From contig NC_013520.1 in assembly GCF_000024945.1 (NCBI RefSeq), forward strand, positions 2,009,001 to 2,073,000: a stretch of 64,000 nt of DNA, written 5' to 3'. The notes under the pieces are model-generated. The model did no database searches. It was not told the origin of the DNA and saw nothing but the letters and a program-made list of their open reading frames with translations. Positions 1-10,347 of this stretch are shown here, piece after piece (position 1 is the stretch's first letter; each line of letters begins with the position of its first letter). Source of the stretch: Veillonella parvula DSM 2008 (GTDB lineage Bacteria; Bacillota; Negativicutes; Veillonellales; Veillonellaceae). Position numbers and translations under genes: made by a program.

Positions 1-8
1 AGGCTTTC

Positions 9-419
9 ATGGCAACTTTAAATCGTAAAGAACGCCGCGCACAGCGCAACGAATCTAATACTATAGGTATTCTATTACGTCTATTCTTTGGGCTCAGCTT
101 TATCGGCTTGGCGGTAGTCCTTTTGGGCGAGTTTGATTATAACTTCATCTTCCCCATCTTTACCGCAGATATTGTGGTGTCTTTAATTTACGTAATGATA
201 AATAAATCCCGCATTACTACATCTCTAGCGGTACATACTAACGTACGCGTTATCATTGCATTTCTCATCATGTTGATTACCATGTTCTTCTACGCTTTTG
301 CATTGTGGCGAGCTGATCAATTCAGCCCCCCTATGCAAGTCACATTATTCATCGGCGGCGCCATCGTATATCTAGCCGTCTTCAACTCTACGAAAACGAT
401 GCTTACCAATCAAAATTAA
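9..419 (+). CDS. Small integral membrane protein, unknown function
   Basis: This 136-residue protein has a short basic, charged N-terminus (KERRAQRNE) followed by about four hydrophobic segments, near residues 20-40, 48-64, 80-100 and 112-128. It is therefore probably an inner-membrane protein with a cytoplasmic N-terminus. I do not recognise a family. The ATG at position 9 is the first in the frame, but the upstream region lies outside the window, so the start and any operon partner cannot be checked. It converges with the tonB operon on a shared bidirectional terminator. Confidence 0.7.
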   Translation: MATLNRKERRAQRNESNTIGILLRLFFGLSFIGLAVVLLGEFDYNFIFPIFTADIVVSLIYVMINKSRITTSLAVHTNVRVIIAFLIMLITMFFYAFALWRADQFSPPMQVTLFIGGAIVYLAVFNSTKTMLTNQN

Positions 420-444
420 TACAATCATTTATTATAACCATAAC

Positions 445-488
445 AAAGAGGCATATCACATACTAATGTATGTAAGATATGCCTCTTT
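445..488. terminator. Bidirectional intrinsic terminator
   Basis: A 13-bp perfect stem (arms 445-457 and 476-488, core AGGCATATC) has an A-run on one side and a T-run on the other. It can end both the plus-strand membrane protein gene and the minus-strand tonB gene. Confidence 0.8.
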
Positions 489-1317
489 ATTGTCCTAAAA
501 CGACAGGAACTGCTAGATATACAGGTTCCCCTCTTCGATTGATAATAGAACCACTGCTTTTAACGATGCGCATTGCTTCCTCTTTTACAGGTTGCGGCAC
601 ATCTTCTGCGATGAGCGGTGTATGTTCTCCCACGATGACATGTCCATCAACATCAAAGTTAACGCGCACTACAACCCTACCTGTTACGATTGACCCCTTC
701 CCCTGTTCTTGTACAGTTCTTAAATATTCTTGGGGGTTGATATCTGGCTTTTGTAAAAGCGCTTGTTGTCCCGGATTCAATAAACTCCAAGCGAGATCAG
801 AGAGAAAGGATAAATCACTAGCTTCGGCAAAGCCGTTTCCATTGGCATTCGGATCAGATGTTATATCCTTACCCATAGGAGCATTGTCAGGCTTAAAAAA
901 TTTACCATCTTTAGAATCATTTCCACCCGTAACTACAGCTTGTTCATTATTAGTTGTTTCCGATTCTATGGCCTTTGGAACGGCCCATTCGCGACGAGCA
1001 TTAGATGTAGTCTTATTGGCATTTAAATTGTGAATGCTTTCATCACCTGTATTTTCCGTTACAAGGGGATCCGCCTTAGGCGCAGGCCCTTCCGGAGTCG
1101 GAGGTTCAACCGATGGCTTATCCTTAGATGTAGGCTCAATAGCGGTAGTTTCCGCATCATTTTCACTATCCTCAGGCAGATGAAAGCTAACCTCTGCTGC
1201 ATCATAAGCCACACCTGTTCCAACAATACCACGTAAGGAAAGCCCCATGCCAGAAATAAGTATGATTGTAATGCCTAAAGACACAATAAAAGGTTTCAGA
1301 TAATGTGATTCAAACAT
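487..1317 (-). CDS. tonB: TonB-family energy transducer
   Basis: TonB couples the proton motive force gathered by ExbB-ExbD to outer-membrane receptors. The protein has one N-terminal membrane anchor (about residues 10-30 from the chosen start). A long polar, Pro/Glu/Thr-rich periplasmic linker follows. The C-terminal domain is TonB-like, with the segment TGRVVVRVNFDVDGHV and a terminal VPVVLGQ strand. I chose the ATG at 1317 because GGAAG lies just upstream and it begins 4 nt after the exbD stop; an upstream in-frame start at 1359 would overlap exbD. It is the last gene of exbB-exbD-tonB. The C-terminal domain is divergent, so the substrate receptor cannot be named. Confidence 0.85.
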   Translation of the reverse strand: MFESHYLKPFIVSLGITIILISGMGLSLRGIVGTGVAYDAAEVSFHLPEDSENDAETTAIEPTSKDKPSVEPPTPEGPAPKADPLVTENTGDESIHNLNANKTTSNARREWAVPKAIESETTNNEQAVVTGGNDSKDGKFFKPDNAPMGKDITSDPNANGNGFAEASDLSFLSDLAWSLLNPGQQALLQKPDINPQEYLRTVQEQGKGSIVTGRVVVRVNFDVDGHVIVGEHTPLIAEDVPQPVKEEAMRIVKSSGSIINRRGEPVYLAVPVVLGQ

Positions 1318-1321
1318 GGAA

Positions 1322-1726
1322 TCACTTCCGTTCCGTAGCGACGCTAATGTATTTAGCACCGTTCACCTTGAGCATATCCAAAAGTTCAATAACCTCGTTA
1401 TAATACACATCTTTTGAGGCGCGGATAACAAAAGCTTGTTGAGGAGCTTGTGTAACGATAGATTTGACCTCTTGCGCCAAACGATCCGAAGAAATTTCCT
1501 GATTATCAATATATAGCGTGTGCGTTGTAGTCAAGGTGATGGTGATAGGTTCGATAGACTTCGCCGTAGACGTCGATGCAGATGGTAAATTTAGCGGAAT
1601 TTGTTGCTCTGTATTCATATACAGCGTGCCTACCATGAAGAATACGAGTAAGAAAAATACGATATCAATCATGGGAATAATCATGATGGTAGGCTCTTTT
1701 TTAACCCCTAATGTGCGTCGTCTCAT
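1322..1726 (-). CDS. exbD: Biopolymer transport protein ExbD
   Basis: ExbD is part of the ExbB-ExbD proton channel that energises TonB. This 134-residue protein has a short cytoplasmic N-terminus (MRRRTLGVKKEP) and one transmembrane helix with the family's MIDIVFFLLVFFM pattern; the Asp in this helix is the proton-relay residue of the family. A periplasmic domain follows with the typical VIRASKDVYYNEVIELLDMLK segment. Its ATG overlaps the exbB stop by 4 nt, indicating translational coupling, and it is followed directly by tonB. Confidence 0.93.
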   Translation of the reverse strand: MRRRTLGVKKEPTIMIIPMIDIVFFLLVFFMVGTLYMNTEQQIPLNLPSASTSTAKSIEPITITLTTTHTLYIDNQEISSDRLAQEVKSIVTQAPQQAFVIRASKDVYYNEVIELLDMLKVNGAKYISVATERK

Positions 1727-2328
1727 ATATCATGTTCCTCATTGTACGCATCAAGGATATTACCGCACTCATGTTCTAATGTCGCCACAGAATCGTTGAC
1801 CTTTGCCGCACAGTAACTATGAAAGCCAAGCGCAATAATGGCCACGGTCAAACCTGTAGCCGTTGCCACTAAGGCCTCAGAAACACCACCTGTAATAATA
1901 GTTGGGGCCCCAATATCGCCACCTACCACAGCAAACGCACGAATCATGCCGAGGACCGTCCCCAACAAGCCCAACAACGGGGCCATTGTTACAATCATAC
2001 TGAGCCAACTAAGGCCTCGTTTTAAACGTTCATCGGCGTACGACACTACATCTTGAAGGCGGTTTTCCAAGCCATTATAATTCTTTGCACTGCGGATAGC
2101 ACGGGCAAATAAAGAACCAAGTTCCTCTGTATCACGTTCCAAAACACTTGGTAACATAATCCAAGATTGGTTCTTTTCTAAGACCTTATTAAAACGGCGC
2201 AAGTCCTTTGTAAACTTGCGATATAAAAAGATACGTTCAATGCCAATCATCAAGGTAAACAGTAAAAAAATCACTAGCGGATACATAACAAATCCACCAG
2301 CTGCAAATAAATGCGCTATACTACTCAT
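1723..2328 (-). CDS. exbB: MotA/TolQ/ExbB proton channel family protein
   Basis: ExbB forms the multimeric membrane channel that works with ExbD and TonB. Three membrane segments are visible: near residues 8-30, then a pair around 108-130 and 145-175. The family signature is present as MAPLLGLLGTVLGMI followed by GGVSEALVATATGLTVAI. I placed the start at the ATG at 2328, where GGAGG lies 5 nt upstream. The in-frame start seven codons earlier has no comparable ribosome site. It is the first gene of the operon. Confidence 0.92.
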   Translation of the reverse strand: MSSIAHLFAAGGFVMYPLVIFLLFTLMIGIERIFLYRKFTKDLRRFNKVLEKNQSWIMLPSVLERDTEELGSLFARAIRSAKNYNGLENRLQDVVSYADERLKRGLSWLSMIVTMAPLLGLLGTVLGMIRAFAVVGGDIGAPTIITGGVSEALVATATGLTVAIIALGFHSYCAAKVNDSVATLEHECGNILDAYNEEHDI

Positions 2329-2520
2329 ACTAACCTCCAAAAGCCACATACCTTTAGGCTCTATCCGGGTTAATTATACCACGTTTTATCCCACCGAAAA
2401 CAGATATAGAGCGTAAAACCACAACATAAATAGATATAGGACGACTTGCAAGATAAATATAGACTAATTCGCTAGATAGACATAAGCTAGCTAAAGTCCA
2501 CAGGATAAAATTAAAATACA

Positions 2521-2564
2521 AAAAGGCTGCACTAGAAATGATATACATTCTAGTACAGCCTTTT
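2521..2564. terminator. Intrinsic terminator
   Basis: Arms at 2521-2537 and 2548-2564 pair almost perfectly (AAAAGGCTG-ACTAGAA with one mismatch). Flanking A and T runs allow termination on either strand. On the minus strand it lies just after the small membrane protein gene that stops at 2582. Confidence 0.75.
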
Positions 2565-2581
2565 ATGCGTTCCTAAATAGA

Positions 2582-2839
2582 TTAGTCTTTTTTAATAAAG
2601 CCTACAATGAAGCCACCTACTGACAGTGCAATTCCTAAACCGCTACAGAACATGCCGATAGAATACCACAATGTGTAAGATTGGTTATTCTCAGAAATCG
2701 CCTTTGCTGCCGCTTGAGCATTTGTAGCGTTTCTCGCAATTTCCAAATTAGCCGCCGATGGATCTGGATTTAATAATAGAATCACAATACCAATAATTAG
2801 AACAACTACACCTACAGGTAATAATAATTTTTTGTTCAT
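2582..2839 (-). CDS. Small two-helix membrane protein, unknown function
   Basis: This 85-residue protein has an N-terminal hydrophobic helix (about residues 4-23). A polar Ala/Asn-rich loop of about 35 residues follows, then a second hydrophobic stretch (about 57-80) ending in KKD. The pattern fits a small membrane protein with both ends on the same side. It lies 50 nt downstream of the DUF3829 lipoprotein gene on the same strand and before a terminator, so the two are probably co-transcribed. No family was recognised. Confidence 0.7.
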   Translation of the reverse strand: MNKKLLLPVGVVVLIIGIVILLLNPDPSAANLEIARNATNAQAAAKAISENNQSYTLWYSIGMFCSGLGIALSVGGFIVGFIKKD

Positions 2840-2889
2840 TTGAATGCCCCTCTCTTATCATTATATGAAATGGTATATAAAATTAGATA

Positions 2890-3780
2890 TTATTTATCAA
2901 GTTTGTTCATATCCAAACGATTCATACTGCCAATGAAGCGATTATAGGATTCAACCATATCATTATAATGATCATTTGTTTGGTCACCTAAGAATGTACG
3001 AATTCTACCAATAGCTGTATTTAATGAATCCTTAGCACTTTTATATTCCGAACTAGTAATACTATTAGATACGTCCATGATACCTTGTAACTCTTGGTTA
3101 GCTGCATTTACATCAATTTGTTTACCGTCTTCAAAGCCATCCAATAAAGCAGTTAAACGTAAATGAACTTCTTGAGCTGCCGCTGCATTTTTCTTGCCAG
3201 ACTCTTTAAGTTCTTTCAACTGTTCTTGTTGGTTTTCCGTGTTGTGTTTGTGAATTACTGCGTCTAGTTGATTATACGCCGCATAGAACTGATCATATAA
3301 TTGGACGTATTTAGGTCCTAATTGTTGTTCCTTAGCATAATTATCTGCTTGATATGAATTAGTTTCGTAGTACGTATCCAATTCACTGGCTACTGGTACA
3401 ATATCCTTTAATACAGCCAATACGTTATCTAAAGGTTCTTTCATATCATCATATGGCACGCCAGCATCTTTAGCGGCTTGTAAGTTCTCTTGTAAAGAAT
3501 CAAAATGTGGTGACATAAAGCTTGTTAAATGTTGCCCTTCTCTTAGTTTTTGAATGTCTGGGCCGATAGCATAGCCAAAGCGCACTGTATGACTGTTAAA
3601 ATCGCCAACGGCTTTAATGTAGTTGTTAAACACTTTAACGTCATCTTGTGATGTCTTTTGAACACCTTGTTGTACGCTATTGGCAACCTTAGAAACACTA
3701 CATCCTGTCAAGAATAATGGTGCTGTTAGAGTTGATGCGCACAATACTACTGTTAGCATTTTCTTTACTAGTGGTTTCAT
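2890..3780 (-). CDS. YiiG-like lipoprotein (DUF3829 family)
   Basis: The first 27 residues form a lipoprotein signal peptide with lipobox LTGC, so the mature protein should be lipid-anchored at Cys27. The rest is largely helical, with the segments DDMKEPLDNVL, KEQQLGPKYVQLYDQF and KKNAAAAQEVHLRLTALL that I associate with DUF3829. A paralogue lies at 11353-12252 and shares these blocks. The function of the family is not established. The gene is followed by a small membrane protein gene in the same direction. Confidence 0.8.
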   Translation of the reverse strand: MKPLVKKMLTVVLCASTLTAPLFLTGCSVSKVANSVQQGVQKTSQDDVKVFNNYIKAVGDFNSHTVRFGYAIGPDIQKLREGQHLTSFMSPHFDSLQENLQAAKDAGVPYDDMKEPLDNVLAVLKDIVPVASELDTYYETNSYQADNYAKEQQLGPKYVQLYDQFYAAYNQLDAVIHKHNTENQQEQLKELKESGKKNAAAAQEVHLRLTALLDGFEDGKQIDVNAANQELQGIMDVSNSITSSEYKSAKDSLNTAIGRIRTFLGDQTNDHYNDMVESYNRFIGSMNRLDMNKLDK

Positions 3781-3911
3781 AATGACCCTCTCTTTTTAAT
3801 CACACACAAGTAACAATCTATGATTAAATTATATATCATATATGATATATATAAAAGCATTAAGTATAAATATATGAAATTTATTTCATGAATACGCTTT
3901 CATAGGCATAG

Positions 3912-3971
3912 AAAAAGGCACAGTATCTTACTACTTGTTTCACCAACAGCAGTTTTAATACTATGCCTTTT
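3912..3971 (-). terminator. Terminator of the mutA-mutB-meaB operon
   Basis: Arms AAAAAGGCA-AGTAT and ATACT-TGCCTTTT (3912-3926 and 3957-3971) form a stem with one bulge, and minus-strand T residues follow. It lies about 140 nt beyond the meaB stop. The remaining intergenic DNA (3781-4110) is very AT-rich, with short ATATCAT/ATGATAT palindromes and no gene. Confidence 0.65.
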
Positions 3972-4110
3972 ACAAATACATCTTTAATTATATCGAAATA
4001 CATACGATTACTAACAGAGTTCGTATTAAGATAAGTTATGCCGGCTTATCTAATATATATTTAGCAATACGATATATATTTAACAATACAATATGTATTT
4101 ACCGATCTAC

Positions 4111-5364
4111 TTATTGTAAAGACTTATCGAAAACGCCAATAAGCTCTTCAACGGCTTGAGATTCGCTCATTTCACCGTCTAAGACAGCATTTTCGACTTC
4201 GCCCATGCGACCTTGAATGACTACATTGTTAAAGAATAGGTTGTGCAAGTGTTCGTCAATCATATCACGTACCCAACGGAGGGATTGTTCTTGACGGCGT
4301 TTTAAGAAGACCCCATTTTCTTTACCTTGTTCAGTAAATTCTTGGATAACATCCCACAATTCATCGAGGCCATCCTTTGTGACAGCTGAACATGTGTAGG
4401 CTTGAGTCTTCCATTTTTCCGTAGCCGGACGGATATAATGCAACATACGGTCGTAATCGCTACGAGCAATGAGAGCTCGTTTGAGATTATCTCCATCAGC
4501 CTTGTTGACCACAATAGCATCAGCAAGTTCCATAACGCCTTTTTTAATGCCTTGCAATTCATCGCCTGCCCCCGTTAAAACGATGAGCATAAAGAAGTCT
4601 ACCATGGAGCGCACAGTAACTTCGCTTTGCCCAACCCCAACGGTTTCAACGAGAATGATATCGTACCCAGCAGCCTCGCAAAGTAGCATAGTTTCTCTAC
4701 TTTTACGAGCCACACCGCCTAGCGTACCACCAGCCGGCGATGGACGAATATAAGCCTCAGGATGTTTCGTCAACGTTTCCATCCGCGTTTTATCACCCAA
4801 AATACTGCCTTTTGTGACTTGGCTCGTAGGGTCTACAGCCAGTACGGCAACCTTGTAACCCGCTTCAATGAGCATGTTACCGAAGGCTTCAATAAACGTA
4901 CTTTTACCGGCCCCAGGCACACCAGTAATACCGATGCGCAATGCCTTGCCCGTACGAGGCAATACGGCTTGCAACACTTGTTGAGCTAGTTTGAAATGGT
5001 CCTTATTATTACTTTCTACTAATGTGATAGCCCGTGAAAGTATAACGCGGTCCCCCTGCTCGATACCGCGTACATAATCAGCGACAGTTAATTTCTTTCG
5101 CCGCTGTACGGGACGTACCGCTGGAGCCAGATGAGCAGAGCTAGATAAGAGGCCGTCATGCATTTCTTTGACGCCTTTCATTACGTGACACGCATAAGTG
5201 TCATCTTTCTTCGCTTCTTCTGGCACCCAGTCGGGACGATAGGTACTACCCTCTGTGCTTGCGTTTTTTACACCTAATTCAGGGGCCTTGCCTTCACCAG
5301 TGGTGAAAGTTGCGTCCTGTGTATTGCGCAATTCATCCGGAGTAGACCGTTTGTTATCAGTCAT
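4111..5364 (-). CDS. meaB: Methylmalonyl-CoA mutase-associated GTPase MeaB
   Basis: MeaB is a G3E-type GTPase that gates adenosylcobalamin delivery to methylmalonyl-CoA mutase and protects the enzyme from inactivation. The P-loop GVPGAGKS is at residues 148-155, the switch/Walker B region ETVGVGQSE at 240-248 and the base-recognition motif NKAD at 287-290. At 417 residues it is longer than the roughly 330 residues usual for the family. The extra length is an N-terminal extension of about 90 residues that is polar and probably disordered up to about residue 45. The gene overlaps the mutB stop by 8 nt, so it is translated with the mutase. Confidence 0.95.
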   Translation of the reverse strand: MTDNKRSTPDELRNTQDATFTTGEGKAPELGVKNASTEGSTYRPDWVPEEAKKDDTYACHVMKGVKEMHDGLLSSSAHLAPAVRPVQRRKKLTVADYVRGIEQGDRVILSRAITLVESNNKDHFKLAQQVLQAVLPRTGKALRIGITGVPGAGKSTFIEAFGNMLIEAGYKVAVLAVDPTSQVTKGSILGDKTRMETLTKHPEAYIRPSPAGGTLGGVARKSRETMLLCEAAGYDIILVETVGVGQSEVTVRSMVDFFMLIVLTGAGDELQGIKKGVMELADAIVVNKADGDNLKRALIARSDYDRMLHYIRPATEKWKTQAYTCSAVTKDGLDELWDVIQEFTEQGKENGVFLKRRQEQSLRWVRDMIDEHLHNLFFNNVVIQGRMGEVENAVLDGEMSESQAVEELIGVFDKSLQ

Positions 5365-7546
5365 GAGACTCGTCTTGAACGTGACTAGTCAATGTCTCTA
5401 GTAATTTTTTCGCCGCTACTGGCAAAACTGTACCAGGGCCAAAGATAGCCACTGCGCCATGTTCGCGTAGGAATTCATAGTCCTGAGCAGGGATTACGCC
5501 GCCGATGGCAACTAAAATATCTCCACGGCCCCGCTTGTTGAGTTCCTCTACAAGTTGAGGCAATAATGTCTTATGCCCCGCCGCAAGAGAACTAAATCCG
5601 ACAATATGAACGTCATTATCCACCGCATCTTGTGCTGTTTCTTCTGGAGTTTGGAACAAAGGTCCGATATCCACGTCAAAGCCCATATCCGCGAAGGATG
5701 TAGCGATTACTTTCGCACCACGGTCATGACCGTCTTGGCCCATCTTCGCAATCATGATACGAGGACGACGACCTTCGAGTTCTTCAAAGTTATCCGCCAT
5801 TTGACGTACTTCTTTGATTACATCGTCATCTTCAAATTCACTGGAGTATACACCGGAAATAGAGCGAATAACCGCTTTATGACGACCGCATACCTTTTCA
5901 ACAGCAAAGGAAATTTCACCCAAGGATGCACGGGCACGAGCCGCTTCAAGCGCAAGAGCAAGCAAGTTGCCTTCGCCCGATTCTGTAGCCTTTGTGATCG
6001 CTTCAAGACAGGATTGAACCTTTTCTTCATCTCGGTTAGCACGCAATTGTTCGAGACGACGAATTTGCGCTTCCCGTACAGCCGTGTTATCTACGTCGAG
6101 GATATCCAATGGGTCTTCTTTATCTAGACGATATTTGTTGATACCAATAATCGCTTCACGACCAGAGTCGATACGAGCTTGGCGACGTGCAGCAGCTTCT
6201 TCGATACGCATCTTAGGAAGCCCTGTATCGATAGCTTTCGCCATACCGCCAAGAGATTCGATTTCTTGAATATGACCCCAAGCGCGACGAATCAATTCAT
6301 CTGTCAACGCTTCTACATAGTAGGAGCCGCCCCATGGGTCGATAACCTTACATACCTTAGTTTCATCTTGGATGTAAAGCTGAGTATTACGCGCAATACG
6401 TGCGGAGAAGTCCGTAGGCAACGCAATGGCTTCGTCAAGCGCATTCGTATGTAGAGATTGCGTATGGCCCAAAGCCGCGCCCATCGCTTCCATACATGTA
6501 CGAGCCACGTTGTTGAACGGATCTTGTTCTGTAAGAGACCAACCAGATGTTTGGCTATGTGTACGAAGTGCCATAGATTTAGGATTTTCAGAGCCGAAAC
6601 TATTGATAATCTTAGCCCACAACATACGAGCTGCACGCATTTTTGCCACTTCCATGAAGTAGTTTTTACCGATTGCCCAGAAGAAGGACAAGCGTGGCGC
6701 GAACTGGTCAACGTGAAGGCCCGCATTAACACCAGTACGGATATATTCGAGACCATCGGCCAATGTGTAACCTAATTCGATATCCGCAGTAGCGCCCGCT
6801 TCTTGCATATGGTAGCCGGAAATGGAAATACTGTTGAACTTAGGCATGTACTGGGATGTATACGCAAAGATATCGCCGATAATGCGCATGGACGTAGCTG
6901 GAGGATAAATATAAGTATTACGCACCATGAACTCTTTCAAGATATCATTTTGAATTGTACCAGCCATAACCTTTTTATCTACACCTTGTTCTTCACCAGC
7001 CAAGATGTAGAACGCCATTACTGGTAATACGGCGCCGTTCATGGTCATGGATACAGACATTTGATCAAGGGGGATACCGGAGAATAGAATTTCCATGTCG
7101 AGGATGGAGTCTACCGCAACACCCGCTTTACCAACGTCACCTACTACACGAGGATGATCGGAGTCATAACCACGGTGAGTAGCAAGGTCAAAGGCGATAG
7201 ACAAACCCTTTTGGCCCGCTGCCAAGTTACGACGATAGAACGCATTGGATTCTTCCGCTGTGGAGAAACCAGCGTACTGACGTACTGTCCAAGGACGAGT
7301 AACATACATTGTGGAATAAGGTCCACGCAAGAATGGAGGTACACCAGCCATATAGTCAAGGTGTGTCATTCCTTCATAATCCATCTCTGTATAGAGAGGT
7401 TTTAGTTGGATTTGCTCCATTGTTGTATTATATAAATCTTCAAAGCTTTTTCCTGTTTCTTTTTGAAGTTCAGCAAGCCATGCATCGCGAGATGTTGCTG
7501 TCTGAGATCCCAAGCCAAGAGAGGAGAAGTCTGGATTTTTAAACAT
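5357..7546 (-). CDS. mutB: Methylmalonyl-CoA mutase, large (B12-binding) subunit
   Basis: This subunit carries the adenosylcobalamin that interconverts succinyl-CoA and methylmalonyl-CoA, a step of succinate-to-propionate fermentation. The TIM-barrel catalytic domain covers about residues 30-560 ([21 protein letters not shown], then [22 protein letters not shown]). The C-terminal cobalamin-binding domain carries DGHDRG near residue 603, supplying the lower-ligand His of the DxHxxG motif. At 729 residues it has the expected full length. It starts 4 nt after the mutA stop and overlaps meaB by 8 nt. Confidence 0.97.
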   Translation of the reverse strand: MFKNPDFSSLGLGSQTATSRDAWLAELQKETGKSFEDLYNTTMEQIQLKPLYTEMDYEGMTHLDYMAGVPPFLRGPYSTMYVTRPWTVRQYAGFSTAEESNAFYRRNLAAGQKGLSIAFDLATHRGYDSDHPRVVGDVGKAGVAVDSILDMEILFSGIPLDQMSVSMTMNGAVLPVMAFYILAGEEQGVDKKVMAGTIQNDILKEFMVRNTYIYPPATSMRIIGDIFAYTSQYMPKFNSISISGYHMQEAGATADIELGYTLADGLEYIRTGVNAGLHVDQFAPRLSFFWAIGKNYFMEVAKMRAARMLWAKIINSFGSENPKSMALRTHSQTSGWSLTEQDPFNNVARTCMEAMGAALGHTQSLHTNALDEAIALPTDFSARIARNTQLYIQDETKVCKVIDPWGGSYYVEALTDELIRRAWGHIQEIESLGGMAKAIDTGLPKMRIEEAAARRQARIDSGREAIIGINKYRLDKEDPLDILDVDNTAVREAQIRRLEQLRANRDEEKVQSCLEAITKATESGEGNLLALALEAARARASLGEISFAVEKVCGRHKAVIRSISGVYSSEFEDDDVIKEVRQMADNFEELEGRRPRIMIAKMGQDGHDRGAKVIATSFADMGFDVDIGPLFQTPEETAQDAVDNDVHIVGFSSLAAGHKTLLPQLVEELNKRGRGDILVAIGGVIPAQDYEFLREHGAVAIFGPGTVLPVAAKKLLETLTSHVQDESHD

Positions 7547-7550
7547 GAGC

Positions 7551-9713
7551 TCACATCCCTTTCTTATCTTGTAACGTATTCAAGATTTCGTAACAATTTG
7601 CACGAACAGAAATGAAGTCGTCCACACCAGCTTCACGGTATACAGGTTCTAAGTCCTTAGGAGGTGCCCCTGCTAAAATAACCGTTACATTCGGCATAGT
7701 TTCTTTCAATTCCTTAGCAAGTGGTGGTACCAATTCTGGATATGTATCATCTGTAGAACAGATAACGACAACATCAGCACCACTTTCACGAGCAGCTTTC
7801 GCAGCATCAGCCGTTGTTTCATGACCATCATTTTTGATAACTTCAAAAGCACCTACTTCGAAGAAGCCTGTGGAGAAGTCCGCCCGAGGTTTATGTTGAG
7901 GGATTGGGCCCATATTGGCCAAGAATACCTTCACATTATCTTTCGTACGTTGTTTATAATTCTCAGTGCGCATGCGAAGTGCTTCAAACTGTTCAGTCCA
8001 GCGATGAGCTGCAATGGATTCAATGGTTTCGGAAGCAATATCGCCAGCATCTAAAGCCTTCCGGATTTGACGTATTGTTAATTTTTGTAATGCACCGAGT
8101 TCAATAAGACCAATCAAAGCGCCTGGCTCTGTAGTACCTGCTTCTAGGGTAGCCTGTGCTTTCACAACCGCATCTGGCTCCGCACTTGCCAAGTACTCCT
8201 CGATTTGAGCAACCCGTTTTTGACGCAATGTTTCTTGATTTTCTGGTTTTGGATCAAGCAATTCTTCAGTCATGTTCGCATACATGTTATTACCTACAGC
8301 CACATCTCTGCGGAATGAAAGATTTTTGAAGCGTTCGTCAAGAACTGCTTTAACTTGAGCTTGTGGATAGCCTTCTTTCAAAGCTGCTACGATACCACCT
8401 TTAGCCTCAATAGTTTGGAACTCAGCCCAAATTTTTTCACATAATTCGGCTGCCAATGTTTCCACATACCAGGAACCGCCTACAGGGTCCACAGGTTGAC
8501 GCAATTCGAATTCCGTCTGCAACATGACCTGAATATTACGCGCAATACGACGGGAGAAATCGTCAGATTTGCGAATCGGCTGATCAAACGGAGATACCTC
8601 CAGGCTGTCCAAACCGCCCACAACGCCGGAGAATGCCTGTGTCGTGTTACGCAACAGATTTACATACGGATCGTATACGGTCTTTGTGAAAGCCGATGTT
8701 CTGCCGTGAACATGCACCGCCCGGTCGCTTTCATCAGCGCCGAAGGCCTCCATGATACGCGCCCAGATCACACGCAAAGCGCGCAATTTCGCGATTTCCA
8801 TAAAGAAGTTGGCCCCTAAGGAGAATGTGAATATCATGCTTTTAGCAATAGTATGAATATCGATGTTCCGTTGTGCTAATTGACGCACATAGCAAACTGC
8901 TGTTGCCAATGCATAGGCAACCTCTTGCACATCATTAGCGCCACCATTAGCGTATACATCGCCAGATACAAGTACAGTTTTAAGCTCTGGAGCTTGTTCT
9001 TTAGCCCATACAACAGTATGTGCCATTTCATCAAAGGCTGTATCTAAAGACATATGCAATGTACCATCTTTAGCCCAAACACCAATAGGGTCTGCGCCAA
9101 CGAGACCTTTCAAGTCAGAGGTCTGTTTTTTAGAGCCTTTCACCGTAGCGGCTAGCATACCGAGCAAGATAGCTGCAGAAGCACCTGTTTCAATGTATAA
9201 AGGATTTTCCTTTAAATTAAAACGTTCAATCAATTGGCTACAATCATCCATAGTAGACAGAGATGTACCGCCGATACCAACAGCTGCGCCTACTTGCACA
9301 TCTTGATCATGGCGTGTTGCTTCATCAAGGCGAATATTGTGAATGGTACCACCTTTTACAATTTCGTATAAACTTGCATGGTTAGCATCCTTAGGAAAGG
9401 ATTCGTCTACATATTGGGATACGCCCCAAGAGTCTTTAATATAACCACTTGCCTTTGTGCCACGTAGGAACTCACCTGCTCCAGGATATACACCCTTTGG
9501 AATTTTTTCTCCATGCAATGCAGGCGTGTAAATTGGTTGTAACGTTATTCCCTCATAGGTTTTAGTGAACATCTTCTTATGGAAGTCGCCACCTTTTAAC
9601 GCTTTTTCAACCTCGGCCTGCCATTGTTCATACGTAGGTTTCTTAAACTCATCAAAGGATACAGGTGCTAATAAATCACGTTCAGCATCCTTTGAAGTCT
9701 TTTTGTCAGACAT
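7551..9713 (-). CDS. mutA: Methylmalonyl-CoA mutase, small subunit
   Basis: This is the partner subunit of heterodimeric methylmalonyl-CoA mutase. It shares the barrel fold ([48 protein letters not shown]) and a degenerate C-terminal cobalamin-like domain. That domain has no DxHxxG motif, as expected for the non-catalytic small subunit. GGAGG lies 7 nt before the ATG at 9713. It is the first gene of the mutA-mutB-meaB operon, and the untranslated region upstream contains a cobalamin riboswitch with a terminator. Confidence 0.96.
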   Translation of the reverse strand: MSDKKTSKDAERDLLAPVSFDEFKKPTYEQWQAEVEKALKGGDFHKKMFTKTYEGITLQPIYTPALHGEKIPKGVYPGAGEFLRGTKASGYIKDSWGVSQYVDESFPKDANHASLYEIVKGGTIHNIRLDEATRHDQDVQVGAAVGIGGTSLSTMDDCSQLIERFNLKENPLYIETGASAAILLGMLAATVKGSKKQTSDLKGLVGADPIGVWAKDGTLHMSLDTAFDEMAHTVVWAKEQAPELKTVLVSGDVYANGGANDVQEVAYALATAVCYVRQLAQRNIDIHTIAKSMIFTFSLGANFFMEIAKLRALRVIWARIMEAFGADESDRAVHVHGRTSAFTKTVYDPYVNLLRNTTQAFSGVVGGLDSLEVSPFDQPIRKSDDFSRRIARNIQVMLQTEFELRQPVDPVGGSWYVETLAAELCEKIWAEFQTIEAKGGIVAALKEGYPQAQVKAVLDERFKNLSFRRDVAVGNNMYANMTEELLDPKPENQETLRQKRVAQIEEYLASAEPDAVVKAQATLEAGTTEPGALIGLIELGALQKLTIRQIRKALDAGDIASETIESIAAHRWTEQFEALRMRTENYKQRTKDNVKVFLANMGPIPQHKPRADFSTGFFEVGAFEVIKNDGHETTADAAKAARESGADVVVICSTDDTYPELVPPLAKELKETMPNVTVILAGAPPKDLEPVYREAGVDDFISVRANCYEILNTLQDKKGM

Positions 9714-9893
9714 ATATGTGCCTCCTTTTCAACTCGAAACCATACCGAGAAACAGCGCACCGTACCTGCGAATTGTTAGATATATGAATCACTCGAGCTT
9801 TATCTTATTGGACCACATCAACCTCAAAATGTGTCCATCGGTTTAATGTCTATAAAACTTGACGCATATACTCAACATCCACTCTAAGGGCAA

Positions 9894-9921
9894 TAAAAAA
9901 CGTGCCACCTAAAGTGACACG
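9894..9921 (-). terminator. Riboswitch expression-platform terminator
   Basis: On the minus strand the arms CGTGTCAC and GTGGCACG (9901-9908 and 9914-9921) enclose a 5-nt loop and are followed by six T residues (9895-9900). It sits between the cobalamin aptamer and mutA, where a B12-responsive terminator would act. Confidence 0.8.
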
Positions 9922-9959
9922 TAAGGTTTCTTATTGAAAGGTACACTAAAAAATACTGT

Positions 9960-10165
9960 AGCCAGCATACCCCAATCCCCTTCCTATCGCTCGTAGGTAC
10001 ATAACGGTGATTATCAAATAGGCAGTTCTCCTGGCTCGGGATCATCACCTCGCTTTCGCCTTCCCAGATTACTCCAGTGACATATATGAAAGCAGGCTCA
10101 TCCTTACAGTGGCGGGACCGCATCGGCTTATACCGATTTCTCTATTAAGTCTTACGACACCTATT
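9960..10165 (-). promoter_or_regulatory. Cobalamin riboswitch
   Basis: Read on the minus strand, the conserved cobalamin-aptamer elements appear in order: the 5' P1/P2 region near 10165, GGTCCCGCCACTGTAA at about 10102-10117, a GGGAAGGC-like segment, and the B12-box segment GAGCCAGGAGAACTGCC at about 10021-10037. The aptamer is followed by a strong terminator and then mutA, with about 170 nt between terminator and start codon. Cobalamin riboswitches usually repress when B12 is bound, which is unexpected upstream of a B12-dependent enzyme. Confidence 0.92.
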
Positions 10166-10189
10166 CTCTATATTCGTTGTTCTAAGTCC

Positions 10190-10219
10190 AATATAGTGTA
10201 ACAATATGCACAAAGTCAA
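10190..10219 (-). promoter_or_regulatory. Sigma-A-type promoter of the riboswitch leader
   Basis: On the minus strand TTGACT (10214-10219) and TATATT (10190-10195) are separated by 18 nt. Transcription would begin about 20 nt before the riboswitch aptamer. Confidence 0.65.
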
Positions 10220-10347
10220 TGAACATAACATTTAATCATAAGTACCAAAACTAAAGTTATAACTGAAAATCATATGCAATAACTAAAATGCATGAGTTAA
10301 GAATTTAAGGATTAATGATATAATAAGTACTATCACGAGGAGGCATT

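Noticed and set aside
2354-2548. 64-codon minus-strand reading frame upstream of exbB
   Set aside because: Low-complexity hydrophobic translation, no ribosome site, and overlaps the terminator at 2521-2564.
9884-10123. 79-codon minus-strand reading frame
   Set aside because: It lies wholly within the cobalamin riboswitch and terminator and has no ribosome site.
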